A DNA stretch of 64,000 bases from Bacillus sp. FJAT-18017 (GCF_001278805.1 NZ_CP012602.1:3197501-3261500), one strand, 5' to 3'; shown: positions 33,186-43,846, counted from the stretch's first letter. Notes: generated from the sequence alone by a model not told the origin. Program-made: numbers and translations.

Positions 33186-33223
33186 AAAAAAACAGCAGCC
33201 ATTGCACTTTTGCAACGGCTGCT
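33186..33223 (-). terminator. intrinsic terminator after mlpA
   Basis: 13-bp stem AGCAGCCGTTGCA / TGCAATGGCTGCT with one wobble pair and an AAAG loop, followed by GTTTTTTT on the minus strand, directly after the mlpA stop codon. Confidence 0.92.
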
Positions 33224-33227
33224 ACTT

Positions 33228-34466
33228 TTATTTCAATAATTTTGGAAGTTCTCCATCCGGACTGATCAAAGACACGGAATAGTGATCTGTAAAGATTTTG
33301 TTGGCCAGCCCATCAACTCCAGGCTTTGTTACACTATCTATTTCTTCAATAATTTCATCCAGTGTACGATGGTATTTTAGGATGAGTTCATTTTTACCAT
33401 TGCGGCTCATCCGGCTGTTGGTGCTTTCTAAGCTTAACATTAGGCTGCCTTTCAGCTGTTCCTTGCTATTGTTAAGCTCTTTCTCCGAGATGCCATCTCT
33501 CTTCAGTGTATCTAAGGTATCCTGTACCGTCTCGAAAAGCAGGTCGAGCTGCTTTGCTCCAGTTCCACCATAGATGGTGACAATTCCGCTGTCCTGGTAG
33601 GCTGAATGGTAGGAAAAGACGGAATAGGCGAGTCCGCGCTGTTCACGAACGTCCTGGAATAAACGGCTGCTCATGCTTCCGCCCAGTATATTGTTTAAGA
33701 CAATCAGACTGTAGATGTCCTGGTGTCCAACCTTCAGACCTTCAAAACCAATACAAAGATGTGCCTGCTCGGTTTCCTTCTTTCGGGATAGGCGATTTGC
33801 ATGGAATACTGGTTTGTCCTCACGAGGCTCGGCCTTTCCGCCTTCATAGGAACCGAATTGCTTTTCTACCTTGCCAATGAAAGTTTCAGCAATATTACCA
33901 GCAATCGAGATGACGACGTTTTCCGGTGTATAATGCGTATGGATATATTCCTTCAATTTGGTTCCATTAAAGGTTTCAAGCGTGCTTTCCGTTCCCAATA
34001 TCGGATATCCCAGTGGATGGGACTCATAAACAGCTTTGCTTAACAGGTCATGGACGATGTCATCGGGTGTGTCATCATACATCTTTATTTCTTCAAAGAC
34101 GACATTTTTTTCTTTTTTCAATTCTTCTTCATCAAATACTGAATTGAAGAACATATCTGAAAGGATTTCCAGAGCAAAGTCGGCGTGTGTGTCAAGTACC
34201 TTTGCATAATAGCAAGTGTATTCCTTTGAAGTAAAAGCATTTACCTGGCCGCCAATGCTGTCAAATGATTCGGCAATTTCCCGGGCTGAACGGGTTTTTG
34301 TGCCTTTAAAAAACATGTGCTCAAGGAAATGCGATATCCCGTTGTTTTCTGGCGTTTCATTCCTCGAACCAGTGCCAATCCAGATTCCTATTGCAACCGA
34401 TCGGACAGTCGGTATATTTTCAAGTACAACCCTTACTCCGTTTTGGCATGTATATTTCTTAATCAT
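33228..34466 (-). CDS. mlpA: M16 family zinc peptidase MlpA (YmxG)
   Basis: Processing-peptidase-like M16 metallopeptidase, 412 residues. The inverted zinc motif is His46-Phe-Leu-Glu49-His50, with the downstream Glu in EEIKMYDDTPDD. B. subtilis MlpA affects regulation of extracellular protease genes. ATG at 34466 is chosen because AGGAGG lies seven bases upstream and the family starts MIKKYTCxNG; an upstream start at 34490 has no such support. It lies 78 bases after ylxY and ends in a strong terminator. Confidence 0.94.
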   Translation of the reverse strand: MIKKYTCQNGVRVVLENIPTVRSVAIGIWIGTGSRNETPENNGISHFLEHMFFKGTKTRSAREIAESFDSIGGQVNAFTSKEYTCYYAKVLDTHADFALEILSDMFFNSVFDEEELKKEKNVVFEEIKMYDDTPDDIVHDLLSKAVYESHPLGYPILGTESTLETFNGTKLKEYIHTHYTPENVVISIAGNIAETFIGKVEKQFGSYEGGKAEPREDKPVFHANRLSRKKETEQAHLCIGFEGLKVGHQDIYSLIVLNNILGGSMSSRLFQDVREQRGLAYSVFSYHSAYQDSGIVTIYGGTGAKQLDLLFETVQDTLDTLKRDGISEKELNNSKEQLKGSLMLSLESTNSRMSRNGKNELILKYHRTLDEIIEEIDSVTKPGVDGLANKIFTDHYSVSLISPDGELPKLLK

Positions 34467-34544
34467 TGAACTCCTCCTGTTCTTGGACAACTGCTGCGGC
34501 TATTCTTAGATTATTTTACATGTTTGTTCCCATTTCTCCAAATT

Positions 34545-35510
34545 TTAGCGCTTTTCGCCTAGAACCGGGTGTATCCTTTCTTCGGAAAGCAATTCTGAAA
34601 TTGTACCTAATTTAAAGCCTTTCCCCTTTAAAACTAGAATCATCCGCTCTAATGCCGCAGCTGTCGGCTCGGTTGGATGCATTAAAATAATGGATCCGTT
34701 TGCCGTTTTGGTCGTGACACGGTTAAGAATTGTTTCAGAGCTTGGTTTTTGCCAGTCAATCGTATCTACCGTCCACATGATTGTTCCTAGCTTTTGTGAC
34801 GCTGCTATTTCAGCGGTATTGGTACCAAGGCTGCCGCTCGGAGGAGCGAACCATTTGCTCTTTTTACCAGTGGTCGCTTCTATGACTTCATTGGTTTTTT
34901 TAAGTTCCTCAATAGCTCTTTCTTTCGTCACTTTTGCCATGTCTACGTGCGAATAGGAGTGATTTCCTACTTCATGGCCACCATCGACAATCATCCTAGC
35001 AAGCTCTGGGTATTTTTTTACCCAATTTCCTTCAAGAAAAAAACTCGCAGAGACATTTCGTTTTTTTAGGACAGCAAGCATATCAGGCAAATATTCATTG
35101 CCCCATGCAACATTGACCGCAAAGGCTACCATTGGTTTTGAAGAGTTGCCTCTATATAAAGGTGCTGGCGGCAGATCCTTAAGATGAACCTTCGGCCGGG
35201 TTTCCCGAAATATAAGTTTGGACGGATCGTATTTACCTTGTTTCTTCATTTTTTTATAGGAAGCGTCTATATCAACTTCATATCCATTGTACCCTGGTAT
35301 CGCCTTCCAGATTTTATCGATTCGCGCATCCTCGGCCGCAATATTCTTCTCGGCAGCAGCTCCCTCAATTTTTTCATAGAGTTCGTCTTTTTGTTTCAAA
35401 ACCGGTATACTGTCGGTTTTCAACGCCTCTACATAGCCAGAAACATATGGACTGTTTATCGCCAATAGTACCAGGATACAAATAAAAAGAAATAAAAGTC
35501 CCCTTTTCAT
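34545..35510 (-). CDS. ylxY: polysaccharide deacetylase-like protein YlxY
   Basis: NodB-homology (carbohydrate esterase 4) protein of the YlxY family, 321 residues. An uncleaved signal anchor covers residues 3-22; the NodB domain covers about 127-315. The metal-binding His pair is present (His184 and His188 in NHSYSH), as are WFAPPSGS and IILMHPT. The first motif reads AVNVAWG (residues 131-137) where active enzymes have TFDDG, so the catalytic Asp is replaced by Asn133 and activity is doubtful. The same divergence seems typical of YlxY proteins. ATG at 35510. It follows pnp after a terminator. Confidence 0.9.
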   Translation of the reverse strand: MKRGLLFLFICILVLLAINSPYVSGYVEALKTDSIPVLKQKDELYEKIEGAAAEKNIAAEDARIDKIWKAIPGYNGYEVDIDASYKKMKKQGKYDPSKLIFRETRPKVHLKDLPPAPLYRGNSSKPMVAFAVNVAWGNEYLPDMLAVLKKRNVSASFFLEGNWVKKYPELARMIVDGGHEVGNHSYSHVDMAKVTKERAIEELKKTNEVIEATTGKKSKWFAPPSGSLGTNTAEIAASQKLGTIMWTVDTIDWQKPSSETILNRVTTKTANGSIILMHPTEPTAAALERMILVLKGKGFKLGTISELLSEERIHPVLGEKR

Positions 35511-35644
35511 ATATACTTCCCCCTTTCCTACACAGTATGTTATGTAATAAGAGGTCAGAACATGCCCTGTCCACTAAGTAACTCAATCTTTTTTGCATAG
35601 CTGCTTTGTATTTGTAGAAATAAAATTCAAATTGCTTTAGCAAT

Positions 35645-35676
35645 AAAAAAGAGGCTGCCACCAGTGGGACAGCCTT
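35645..35676 (-). terminator. intrinsic terminator after pnp
   Basis: Stem AGGCTG / CAGCCT with partly paired inner bases, followed by CTTTTTT on the minus strand, 15 bases after the pnp stop. Confidence 0.75.
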
Positions 35677-35690
35677 TTGGGATTAATAAA

Positions 35691-37811
35691 TTACTTATTT
35701 TCCTGCTCAGCCTTTTCACGCTGTTCTTTTAGAACTGCCTTGCGGGAAAGGTTTACACGGCCCTGTCTGTCAATCTCGGTAACCTTGACAAGCATTTCGT
35801 CACCGATTTTAACAACATCTTCAACTTTGCCAACTCGCTCTTCAGCAAGCTCGGAAATATGGACAAGCCCATCTTTTCCGGCAAAAATTTCGACGAAGCA
35901 GCCGAATTTTTCAATCCGTTTTACTTTGCCTAAGTAATACTCGCCCACAACAACTTCACGGACGATATCCTCGATAATTTTCTTCGCTTTCTGGTTCATT
36001 TCTTCATTTGTAGAAGCAATGAATACTGTACCATCCTGCTCGATATCGATTTTAACGCCTGTTTCTTCAATAATCTTATTGATTTGTTTTCCACTTGGTC
36101 CGATAACATCTCTGATCTTATCCGGATTGATGGTCATCGTCAAAATCTTAGGGGCATATTGAGATAACTGTGCCCTTGGTTCTGCCAATGTGGATAGCAT
36201 GGACTCAAGTATTTGCATACGGCCTTTCTTAGCCTGCTCCAATGCTTCTTCCAGGATTTCGCGGGATAGACCTTCAATTTTAATATCCATTTGAAGGGCA
36301 GTCACACCTTTTGAAGTACCTGCTACCTTAAAGTCCATGTCGCCAAGGTGATCTTCCATTCCCTGGATATCTGTAAGAACAGTGTAATGCTCACCAGATT
36401 TAACAAGTCCCATTGCAATCCCAGCTACAGGAGCTTTGATTGGAACCCCTGCATCCATCATCGCAAGTGTACTCGCACAAATACTTGCCTGAGATGTTGA
36501 ACCGTTCGATTCAAGGACTTCAGATACAAGGCGAATTGTATAAGGGAAATCCTTCTCAGACGGAATAATAGGTTCAAGCGCCCTTTCCCCAAGTGCTCCG
36601 TGTCCGATTTCGCGGCGGCCTGGTCCTCTGATAGGGCCTGTTTCACCAACAGAGAAGAGAGGAAAATTGTAATGGTGCATAAACCTTTTTTCTTCTTCAA
36701 GCCCAAGGCCATCCAGAATCTGAACATCGCCCATTGCACCAAGAGTACAGATGCTGAGCGCCTGAGTCTGGCCGCGTGTAAACAAGCCGGAACCATGGGT
36801 GCGGCTCAACAGGCCGACTTGCGAAGACAGAGGACGGATTTCATCGGGACCGCGGCCGTCTGGACGAACCTTTTCTTGAGTAATCAAACGGCGGACCTCA
36901 TCCTTAACTAATTTGTCGAGGATTTGTTTAACCTGCTTAAGGTCTTCATCAGTTGCTTCCTGATCCACGTACTTTGCAAGAATTGCATCCTTCACTTCTT
37001 TGATGGCAGCTTCACGGGCATGCTTTTCCTGGACCTGGATTGCTGAAATCATATCTTTTTCACAGAGCTCAAGTACTTCTGCCTTCAATTCCTGATCAAC
37101 TTCATAAAGTTTAATTTCACGCTTTTCCTTGCCTACAGCCCTTACAATTTCATCCTGGAAGGTAATGAGACGCTTGATTTCGTCATGTCCAAACATAATC
37201 GCTTCAAGCATGACTTCCTCTGGAACTTCCAGCGCGCCTGCTTCAACCATGTTGATTGCATCCCTTGTCCCAGCAACGGCAAGGTGTATATCGCTCTTTT
37301 CGGCTTGCTCAACGGTCGGATTGATGACGAACTTTCCATCAACGCGGCCAACAATAACACCCGCGATAGGTCCTTCAAATGGAATGTCGGATACGCTGAG
37401 GGCAATTGAAGAGCCAAGCATTGCTGCCATATCGGATGGGCAATCCTGGTCAACACTCATTACAATCGAAATAACTTGTACATCATTCCTGAATCCATCA
37501 GCAAAAAGCGGGCGGATCGGACGATCAATCAGGCGGCTTGCAAGGATTGCTTTTTCACTTGGCCGGCCTTCACGCTTAATGAATCCGCCAGGAATTTTCC
37601 CAACAGCATATAGGCGTTCTTCGTAGTTTACAGTAAGTGGGAAGAAGTCCACGTTTTTGGGTTCTTTTGAAGCAGTTGCTGTACTAAGTACTGCAGTATC
37701 TCCATAACGGACAAGGGCCGCTCCATTTGCCTGCTTTGCAAGCTGGCCAACTTCGACGGTAAGCTTGCGCCCCGCCCAATCAATAGAAAACTCTTGTTTC
37801 TTTGATTCCAT
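35691..37811 (-). CDS. pnp: polyribonucleotide nucleotidyltransferase (PNPase)
   Basis: Phosphorolytic 3'-5' exoribonuclease, the main 3' exonuclease of Bacillus mRNA decay and a partner of RNase Y. 706 residues: two RNase PH domains ([13 protein letters not shown] near the start; the second with [20 protein letters not shown] and [18 protein letters not shown]), an alpha-helical linker, a KH domain ([15 protein letters not shown]) and a C-terminal S1 domain ([19 protein letters not shown]). ATG at 37811 follows AGAGGGG. It lies downstream of rpsO beyond a terminator, the usual rpsO-pnp order. Confidence 0.98.
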   Translation of the reverse strand: MESKKQEFSIDWAGRKLTVEVGQLAKQANGAALVRYGDTAVLSTATASKEPKNVDFFPLTVNYEERLYAVGKIPGGFIKREGRPSEKAILASRLIDRPIRPLFADGFRNDVQVISIVMSVDQDCPSDMAAMLGSSIALSVSDIPFEGPIAGVIVGRVDGKFVINPTVEQAEKSDIHLAVAGTRDAINMVEAGALEVPEEVMLEAIMFGHDEIKRLITFQDEIVRAVGKEKREIKLYEVDQELKAEVLELCEKDMISAIQVQEKHAREAAIKEVKDAILAKYVDQEATDEDLKQVKQILDKLVKDEVRRLITQEKVRPDGRGPDEIRPLSSQVGLLSRTHGSGLFTRGQTQALSICTLGAMGDVQILDGLGLEEEKRFMHHYNFPLFSVGETGPIRGPGRREIGHGALGERALEPIIPSEKDFPYTIRLVSEVLESNGSTSQASICASTLAMMDAGVPIKAPVAGIAMGLVKSGEHYTVLTDIQGMEDHLGDMDFKVAGTSKGVTALQMDIKIEGLSREILEEALEQAKKGRMQILESMLSTLAEPRAQLSQYAPKILTMTINPDKIRDVIGPSGKQINKIIEETGVKIDIEQDGTVFIASTNEEMNQKAKKIIEDIVREVVVGEYYLGKVKRIEKFGCFVEIFAGKDGLVHISELAEERVGKVEDVVKIGDEMLVKVTEIDRQGRVNLSRKAVLKEQREKAEQENK

Positions 37812-37961
37812 GTATTTATTACCCCTCTTTCTGGCTCAATCACTTTTAAAAATGCTTCAGCGCTTTCCATGCAATTAGTTTACACTTTTAGGTATCGTAT
37901 TAATAATAGTATTCACAAGATAATGGTGACTTAAAATATGTATAAAGTATTTTTACCTAAC

Positions 37962-37985
37962 AAAAAAGCGGGAAGATTCCCGCTT
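37962..37985 (-). terminator. intrinsic terminator between rpsO and pnp
   Basis: Stem AAGCGGGA / TCCCGCTT with a small loop and TTTT tail on the minus strand, seven bases after the rpsO stop. Confidence 0.85.
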
Positions 37986-37992
37986 CTTTCTA

Positions 37993-38347
<355 letters not shown>

Positions 38348-38353
38348 TTAATA

Positions 38354-38382
38354 AGAATACAACTTTTCCCGCCAAAAAGCAA
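38354..38382 (-). promoter_or_regulatory. sigma-A promoter of rpsO
   Basis: Minus-strand TTGCTT (38377-38382) - 17 bases - TATTCT (38354-38359), about 90 bases upstream of the rpsO start. Confidence 0.55.
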
Positions 38383-38416
38383 GGAAAAACCTAAATTCAA
38401 GACAATTCAAATCTAT

Positions 38417-39367
38417 CTAACCAATACTTAAGCCAAAATGTACGGCTGTCCGTTCTTTGTCTTTGTTTATTTGCGAGACAAGTTCATTGATACCGGTAAA
38501 TTTCTGTTCCTTCCTCAAATAAACATGCCATTCGACAATTACTCTTTGACCATAAATATCCTCGTTAAAGTCGAATATATTAACCTCTATAGAAGGCTTA
38601 GGTGCTTTTTCCTTCTTGAAGGTAGGTTTGTACCCCATATTACAAACGCCATAGTACCAGGAGCCGCCAACGTGGATTCGTACGGCATATACGCCCAGCG
38701 GAGGTAATAGATATTCTCCAGTTAGCCCTACATTGGCAGTGGGAAATCCAATCGTCCTGCCTCGCTTATCACCATGAATGACAACCCCGGAAGTTGTATA
38801 CATTCTGCCAAGCAGACCTTTGATAGCTTCCATTTTTCCTTGCATTATATATTGTCTAATGAGAGTGGAACTAATTTTCTCTCCATTCAGCTCAAGCTTT
38901 TCAACCATGGAATAGCTGAATTGCCCCCGAGAGTGAAACGGCATCGTTTCCATGTTTCCTTTGCCCATTCGTCCATAAGAATAATCGAAGCCAGCTGATA
39001 CGTGTTGGATGTTGAGCCCAATAATATACTGATCTATAAATTCCTGAGGTGTCAGGTTTGCGAATTCATTCGAAAATTCGGCAATAAACAAAATATCCGC
39101 ACCTGTTTCAGCAATAAGCCTAATCTTTTCATCCATTGGTGTAATATATTCAATTTCCTGATCCATCCTGCCCAGCACAACCTTGGGATGGGGATGGAAG
39201 GTCATAACGGCAGTCTTCAGTCCCTTTTCTTCTGCATGCAAACGCGCATCGGAGATTACCTTTTGATGTCCAAGATGAACCCCGTCGAAATAGCCCAGTG
39301 CAACCGAGGACGGCGGTAAATCATTTTTAGCTATATGATGGGGATATTTTAGATTGATTACTTCCAC
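38417..39367 (-). CDS. ribF: bifunctional riboflavin kinase/FAD synthetase
   Basis: RibF (called RibC in B. subtilis) phosphorylates riboflavin to FMN and adenylylates it to FAD. 316 residues: an N-terminal nucleotidyltransferase domain with GYFDGVHLGHQKVI near residues 26-39 (the HxGH motif) and a C-terminal flavokinase domain with GRTIGFPTANV. The start is GTG at 39367, preceded by AAAAGGTG seven bases upstream. The 62-base gap after truB fits one operon. No terminator is seen before the rpsO promoter. Confidence 0.96.
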   Translation of the reverse strand: MEVINLKYPHHIAKNDLPPSSVALGYFDGVHLGHQKVISDARLHAEEKGLKTAVMTFHPHPKVVLGRMDQEIEYITPMDEKIRLIAETGADILFIAEFSNEFANLTPQEFIDQYIIGLNIQHVSAGFDYSYGRMGKGNMETMPFHSRGQFSYSMVEKLELNGEKISSTLIRQYIMQGKMEAIKGLLGRMYTTSGVVIHGDKRGRTIGFPTANVGLTGEYLLPPLGVYAVRIHVGGSWYYGVCNMGYKPTFKKEKAPKPSIEVNIFDFNEDIYGQRVIVEWHVYLRKEQKFTGINELVSQINKDKERTAVHFGLSIG

Positions 39368-39429
39368 TACTGTTCACCTTTTCTGTTAAAGCAACTGCCC
39401 AATCCTCATACCTGTTAGAGCTGAATGGG

Positions 39430-40356
39430 TTAGCCATTGTTATCAGCCATCCACAGCACTTTAATCGGCTTCATCAGCCCTTCCTTTTCAGGGTGCTTTT
39501 GATAGATAGCAAGGACCTCTCCTGACATAACTTCTAAAGCAATCGGGCCGGAATGGTTGCTGAATTCTTCAGGGATACGCAGGCGCACCCCATTCTTCAC
39601 TTTCTCTGCTAATGTATCATTTATCCTGTATTTCGGCAAATGGAAAAGAGCGCTTGCCGTTGGCCTTAATGCCTGGTCAATCTCCCCTGTTGCCATCAAT
39701 TCCTCGATTTGGGCAAATGTTAAACAATCATCGAGTGTATATGCTGCAGAACGGGTCCGGATTAGCGAGGACATATGTGCCGGATAACCCAGTCTCTCAC
39801 CAATCATGACTGCCAGTGTCCTAATATACGTCCCTTTACTGCACTCAGCACGGAATCTGAAAGTAATTGTTTCTCCAATAAACTCCTCGCGGTCATCAAG
39901 AAGTTCTAGCTTATAGATTGTCACGAATCTGGAGGGCCTTTCAACTTCAATCCCTTTTCGGGCATATTCATAAAGTCTTTTCCCGTTCACTTTGACCGCC
40001 GAATACATAGGCGGGGTTTGTTCAATTTCTCCTGTTAATGAATCCAGTACATCAAGTATTTCCTGTCTGCTGATTATTCTTTCTACAGGGATTCGGTTTA
40101 CTTCTGGTCCTGATGCATCTTCAGTTTCGGTTGATACACCAATAGTGACTTCTCCTTCATATGCTTTACCAGCGTCTGTTATGTATTCAGCAACTTTGGT
40201 TGCCCTGCCGATACATATGGGCAGGACGCCTGTCACATCAGGGTCTAGTGTCCCCGTATGACCAACCTTTTTAGTTTTTAGTATTTTTCGCAGTTTGAAC
40301 ACGCAATCATGCGAGGTCATTCCCGCGGGTTTGTATAACGGCAAAATTCCCTCCAA
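39430..40356 (-). CDS. truB: tRNA pseudouridine(55) synthase
   Basis: TruB converts U55 of tRNA to pseudouridine in the T-loop. 308 residues: N-terminal LPLYKPAGMTSHD; the catalytic Asp in VGHTGTLDPDVTGVLPI near residue 40; Tyr in TPPMYSAVKVNGKRLYEYAR; and a C-terminal PUA-like domain. The start is TTG at 40356, with AAAGGAG about nine bases upstream. The gene follows rbfA but beyond a terminator, so it may need its own promoter in the 245-bp gap; none is convincing by eye. Confidence 0.96.
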   Translation of the reverse strand: MEGILPLYKPAGMTSHDCVFKLRKILKTKKVGHTGTLDPDVTGVLPICIGRATKVAEYITDAGKAYEGEVTIGVSTETEDASGPEVNRIPVERIISRQEILDVLDSLTGEIEQTPPMYSAVKVNGKRLYEYARKGIEVERPSRFVTIYKLELLDDREEFIGETITFRFRAECSKGTYIRTLAVMIGERLGYPAHMSSLIRTRSAAYTLDDCLTFAQIEELMATGEIDQALRPTASALFHLPKYRINDTLAEKVKNGVRLRIPEEFSNHSGPIALEVMSGEVLAIYQKHPEKEGLMKPIKVLWMADNNG

Positions 40357-40566
40357 TAGATTCAGCTCCTTTTAGTATTTTTAAAAAGTATTGCGCTGGG
40401 GGAATAAACTTGCGTACCTGCCTTGGGCAAACTCAGAGCTTTTACTTTTCAGCAAAAGACTTTTTCAAAATAACTCGAATTCTCCTTATCAAGGACATTT
40501 TGATGTTTCGACCGGGTCAAATTGTACTTGATATCCAAATAAAAAGCTCCGCCCCTTTTCCTTATT

Positions 40567-40597
40567 AAAAAGATGGATAGACAAAAGTCTATCCATC
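40567..40597 (-). terminator. intrinsic terminator after rbfA
   Basis: Perfect 11-bp stem GATGGATAGAC / GTCTATCCATC with a TTTT loop and a TTTTTAA tail on the minus strand, five bases after the rbfA stop. Confidence 0.92.
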
Positions 40598-40601
40598 CCG
40601 T

Positions 40602-40973
40602 TTACTCCTCTTTGCCTTCGGTTGGTTCTTTTTCTTCATTGTGAATCTTGGTCAGCAATGTCTCGATCCGGTTACCATAATCTATTGATTCATCGAATTC
40701 AAAGATGATTTCCGGAGTTTTTCTTAGGCGGATTCTGCTTCCGATTTCGGAACGAATGAATCCTTTCGCTTTGGCAAGACCCTTTAATGTGTTTTCCCTT
40801 TGGTCTTCGTCACCTAAAACAGAAATATAGACAGTTGCCTGCTGGAGATCGCCAGTTACCTGGACATCGGTCACGGTAACAAATCCAATCCGTGGATCCT
40901 TGATTTTGCGTCCGATAATGTCACCCAGTTCCTTTTTCATTTGTTCTCCAACACGGTTCGCTCTATGGCTCAT
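40602..40973 (-). CDS. rbfA: 30S ribosome-binding factor A
   Basis: Assembly factor for late maturation of the 30S subunit, binding near the 16S rRNA 5' end. 123 residues: [20 protein letters not shown] at the N-terminus; the KH-like core [20 protein letters not shown]; and the conserved [23 protein letters not shown] at 40982 would add three residues but belongs to the AGAGGTG ribosome-binding site, so ATG at 40973 is used, as in B. subtilis. It follows ylxP by 18 bases and ends the infB transcript at a strong terminator. Confidence 0.97.
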   Translation of the reverse strand: MSHRANRVGEQMKKELGDIIGRKIKDPRIGFVTVTDVQVTGDLQQATVYISVLGDEDQRENTLKGLAKAKGFIRSEIGSRIRLRKTPEIIFEFDESIDYGNRIETLLTKIHNEEKEPTEGKEE

Positions 40974-40990
40974 GTCAGTCACCTCTTATC

Positions 40991-41272
40991 TTAAAGCCAT
41001 TCTATGTCGGTGATGGTTCTTTCGATTTCAGGAAAAGAGTCAATAAGCTTAATGGCATTTTGCAGCTCCCGTTCAGCAGGGACTTTTGCGGACGCAACAG
41101 CAGCAACTGCAATTGCTGTCCTTTGCCATGCATCCTGAAAGTCCACTTCCGAAACGGAAACATTATACTTTTGCCGGATACGAGAGATAATTCTTTGAAG
41201 GACGGCCCGCTTATCTTTTAAGGAGGCCGCATCATAAATCAAACACTCGCACCTGGCAATGCCAATAATCAT
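40991..41272 (-). CDS. ylxP: YlxP family protein (DUF503)
   Basis: Small conserved DUF503 protein, 93 residues, ferredoxin-like fold by family; thought to act in ribosome assembly because of its constant place between infB and rbfA, but not proven. Sequence: [20 protein letters not shown] near residues 8-27 and [15 protein letters not shown]. Its ATG (41270-41272) overlaps the infB stop TGA in an ATGA arrangement, so it is coupled to infB. Confidence 0.92.
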   Translation of the reverse strand: MIIGIARCECLIYDAASLKDKRAVLQRIISRIRQKYNVSVSEVDFQDAWQRTAIAVAAVASAKVPAERELQNAIKLIDSFPEIERTITDIEWL

Positions 41273-43827
41273 TTCCTTTCCACTTCCTCCATCACAAACG
41301 CCTCAAAGATGTCTCCTTCTTTTACATCATTGAAGTTCTTGATGGTGATACCACATTCGTATCCTTGGGCTACTTCCTTGGCATCATCCTTAAAGCGCTT
41401 CAGTGCATCAATGGTACCTTCAAAAATTACAACGCCGTCACGGATGACACGGATTCCGCTATCTCGGGTAATCTTGCCATCTGTAACATATGAACCGGCA
41501 ATTGTACCGATTTTGGATACTTTAAATGTCTGACGAACTTCAGCCTGCCCGATAACTTTTTCCTGGAATTCAGGATCAAGCATGCCCTTCATGGCTGCTT
41601 CAATTTCTTCAATTACCTTGTAAATAATCCTGTGCAGACGCATATCCACTTTTTCAGCCTCAGCTGCACGCTTAGCATTCGCATCAGGACGGACATTAAA
41701 TCCAATGACGATAGCATTTGAAGCAGCCGCTAGAGTGATGTCGGATTCATTAATAGCCCCGACTCCAGTATGGATGATTCGGATATTGATTCCTGGAACT
41801 TCAATTTTCATAAGTGATCCAGCCATTGCTTCTGCAGAACCTTGAGCATCGGCTTTTATAATGATGTTCAAGTCTTTCATTTCCCCTAGTTTTAACTGTT
41901 CAAACAAGTTATCCAGGCTTACACGGGATTTCTCGCCACGGGAAGCAACCAATGCCTGAGAGGCACGGGATTCCCCGACCTGCCTTGCAGTTTTCTCATC
42001 TTCAAAGACGACAAAACGGTCACCAGCTTGAGGTACATCATTCAACCCTGTAATCTCAACCGGTGTTGAAGGGCCTGCTTCTTTTACACGGCGGCCTTTG
42101 TCGTTGACCATTGCCCTGACACGCCCAAAAGCGCCCCCGACAACGATCGGATCACCAACTTTTAATGTACCATTCTGGACAAGGAGGGTGGCAACTGAGC
42201 CACGGCCTTTGTCAAGCTGTGCTTCAATCACTGTTCCAACTGCCTTACGGTTAGGGTTTGCTTTGTATTCCTCAACTTCGCTAACAAGCAGAATCATTTC
42301 TAGCAGGCTGTCGATTCCTTCTCCTGTTTTAGCGGAAAGGGGAACAAATATAGTTTCTCCACCCCAGGCTTCTGGTACTAGTCCATGCTCTGTCAATTCC
42401 TGCATAACTTTATCTGGATTGGCAGTAGGTTTATCCATTTTGTTAACTGCAACAATAATTGGAACCTCTGCTGCCTTTGCATGGTTAATTGCTTCTACGG
42501 TTTGCGGCATGACACCATCATCAGCTGCAACAACAAGGATTGTAATATCGGTAATTTTAGCTCCACGTGCACGCATAGTTGTGAACGCAGCGTGTCCAGG
42601 TGTATCAAGGAAAGTAATCTTTTTGCCGTTTTCTTCTACCTGGTATGCGCCGATATGCTGGGTGATGCCCCCTGCTTCACCTGCTGTTACCTTTGTATGG
42701 CGGATGGAATCAAGGAGTGTCGTTTTACCATGGTCAACGTGACCCATAATAGTAACGACTGACGGCCTTTCAGCGAGGTTCTCAGTTTCGTCCTCAGTGA
42801 AGTATACTTCAAGGTCAGTTGTGTCTATTTTGATTTCTTCTTCTACTTCAACGCCATACTCACTTGCAATCAATTCAATAGCATCTTTATCCAATTCCTG
42901 GTTAATAGTTGCCATTACTCCAAGCAAGAACAGTTTTTTAATGATTTCCGATGGTTCCCTATAAAGCTTTTTCGCCAGTTCCGCCACGGTTAGGGACTCG
43001 GTGAACGTAATTTTAGCAGGAAGTTCGCGTTCCTTTTTAACCTGTGGTGGCACAGGCTGGTGCTGCTGCCTTTTTCCAGGCTTGTTGTTGCGGTTTTGGC
43101 CCTGGCCAGGTCTATTAGAAGTCTTCCCTTTATTGAATGCTTTATTTTCTTTTGATTTAAAATCATTTTCCTTCTTCTTGCTATCGACCGGTTTTGGAGC
43201 CGCCGGCTTAGAAGGTCGGTTGTTTCCTTGGCCCTGTGGGCGGCCTTGTTGCTGACTGGCTGCTTGCGGCCTTGCATCGCTGCGAGTACCCTGCGGACGG
43301 TCGCCTTGTGGACGATTCGGACGGTCGCCTTGTGGACGATTCGGACGGTCGCCTTGCGGACGGTTCGGACGATCGCCTTGCGGACGATTCGGACGGTCGC
43401 CTTGCGGACGATTAGGACGGTCGCCTTGCGGGCGGTTCGTACCCTCGCCTTGTGGGCGGTTCGGACGATCGCCTTGCGGGCGATTCGGACGGTCGCCTTG
43501 CGGGCGATTCGGGCGGTCGCCTTGCGGGCGATTCGGGCGGTCGCCTTGCGGGCGGTTCGTACCCTCGCCTTGTGGGCGGTTCGGACGGTCGCCTTGCGGA
43601 CGTCCACCAGTGTTGTTTTGCGGCCGGTTTTGTGGCCTTGAATTCACAGCCTGCGGCTTGCTGTCTTGTTTTTTATTGTAAATTGCGTCCAATTTATTAA
43701 GAGCATCAGATTCAATTGTGGCCATATGGTTGGATACTTCTACATTCATATCTTTCAATTTATTGATAACATCCTTACTTGAAACGTTGTATTTTTTTGC
43801 GTATTCATATACACGAGTTTTACTCAT
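41269..43827 (-). CDS. infB: translation initiation factor IF-2 with expanded repeat region
   Basis: IF-2 GTPase that brings fMet-tRNA to the ribosome. 852 residues: an N-terminal IF2_N domain; a long low-complexity Asn/Arg/Pro/Gln/Gly region (about 70-185) of tandem octapeptides NRPQGDRP with NRPQGEGT variants; a second IF2_N domain; the G domain ([22 protein letters not shown]); and C-terminal OB-like domains. A larger repeat region than the B. subtilis protein accounts for the greater length. ATG at 43827 follows GGGGGTGAAAGA. Coupled to ylxP downstream; 20-base gap after ylxQ. Confidence 0.98.
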   Translation of the reverse strand: MSKTRVYEYAKKYNVSSKDVINKLKDMNVEVSNHMATIESDALNKLDAIYNKKQDSKPQAVNSRPQNRPQNNTGGRPQGDRPNRPQGEGTNRPQGDRPNRPQGDRPNRPQGDRPNRPQGDRPNRPQGEGTNRPQGDRPNRPQGDRPNRPQGDRPNRPQGDRPNRPQGDRPNRPQGDRPQGTRSDARPQAASQQQGRPQGQGNNRPSKPAAPKPVDSKKKENDFKSKENKAFNKGKTSNRPGQGQNRNNKPGKRQQHQPVPPQVKKERELPAKITFTESLTVAELAKKLYREPSEIIKKLFLLGVMATINQELDKDAIELIASEYGVEVEEEIKIDTTDLEVYFTEDETENLAERPSVVTIMGHVDHGKTTLLDSIRHTKVTAGEAGGITQHIGAYQVEENGKKITFLDTPGHAAFTTMRARGAKITDITILVVAADDGVMPQTVEAINHAKAAEVPIIVAVNKMDKPTANPDKVMQELTEHGLVPEAWGGETIFVPLSAKTGEGIDSLLEMILLVSEVEEYKANPNRKAVGTVIEAQLDKGRGSVATLLVQNGTLKVGDPIVVGGAFGRVRAMVNDKGRRVKEAGPSTPVEITGLNDVPQAGDRFVVFEDEKTARQVGESRASQALVASRGEKSRVSLDNLFEQLKLGEMKDLNIIIKADAQGSAEAMAGSLMKIEVPGINIRIIHTGVGAINESDITLAAASNAIVIGFNVRPDANAKRAAEAEKVDMRLHRIIYKVIEEIEAAMKGMLDPEFQEKVIGQAEVRQTFKVSKIGTIAGSYVTDGKITRDSGIRVIRDGVVIFEGTIDALKRFKDDAKEVAQGYECGITIKNFNDVKEGDIFEAFVMEEVERK
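43285..43605. repeat. 24-bp tandem repeats inside infB
   Basis: Twelve full copies of a 24-bp unit encoding NRPQGDRP or NRPQGEGT, plus partial copies at both ends. Order after the first partial copy: one EGT unit, four DRP, one EGT, six DRP. The period is divisible by three, so all frames stay open and both strands show long spurious frames here. Confidence 0.95.
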
Positions 43828-43846
43828 TCTTTCACCCCCGCTAGAA

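Noticed and set aside
43285..43605. CRISPR-like regular repeats
   Set aside because: The units are contiguous 24-mers without spacers, in frame, and encode the IF-2 linker; no cas genes are present.
42990..43641. Long Arg/Ala/Thr/Val-repeat frames on both strands within infB
   Set aside because: The 24-bp repeat is a multiple of three, so every frame across it stays open; these are by-products of the infB coding repeat.
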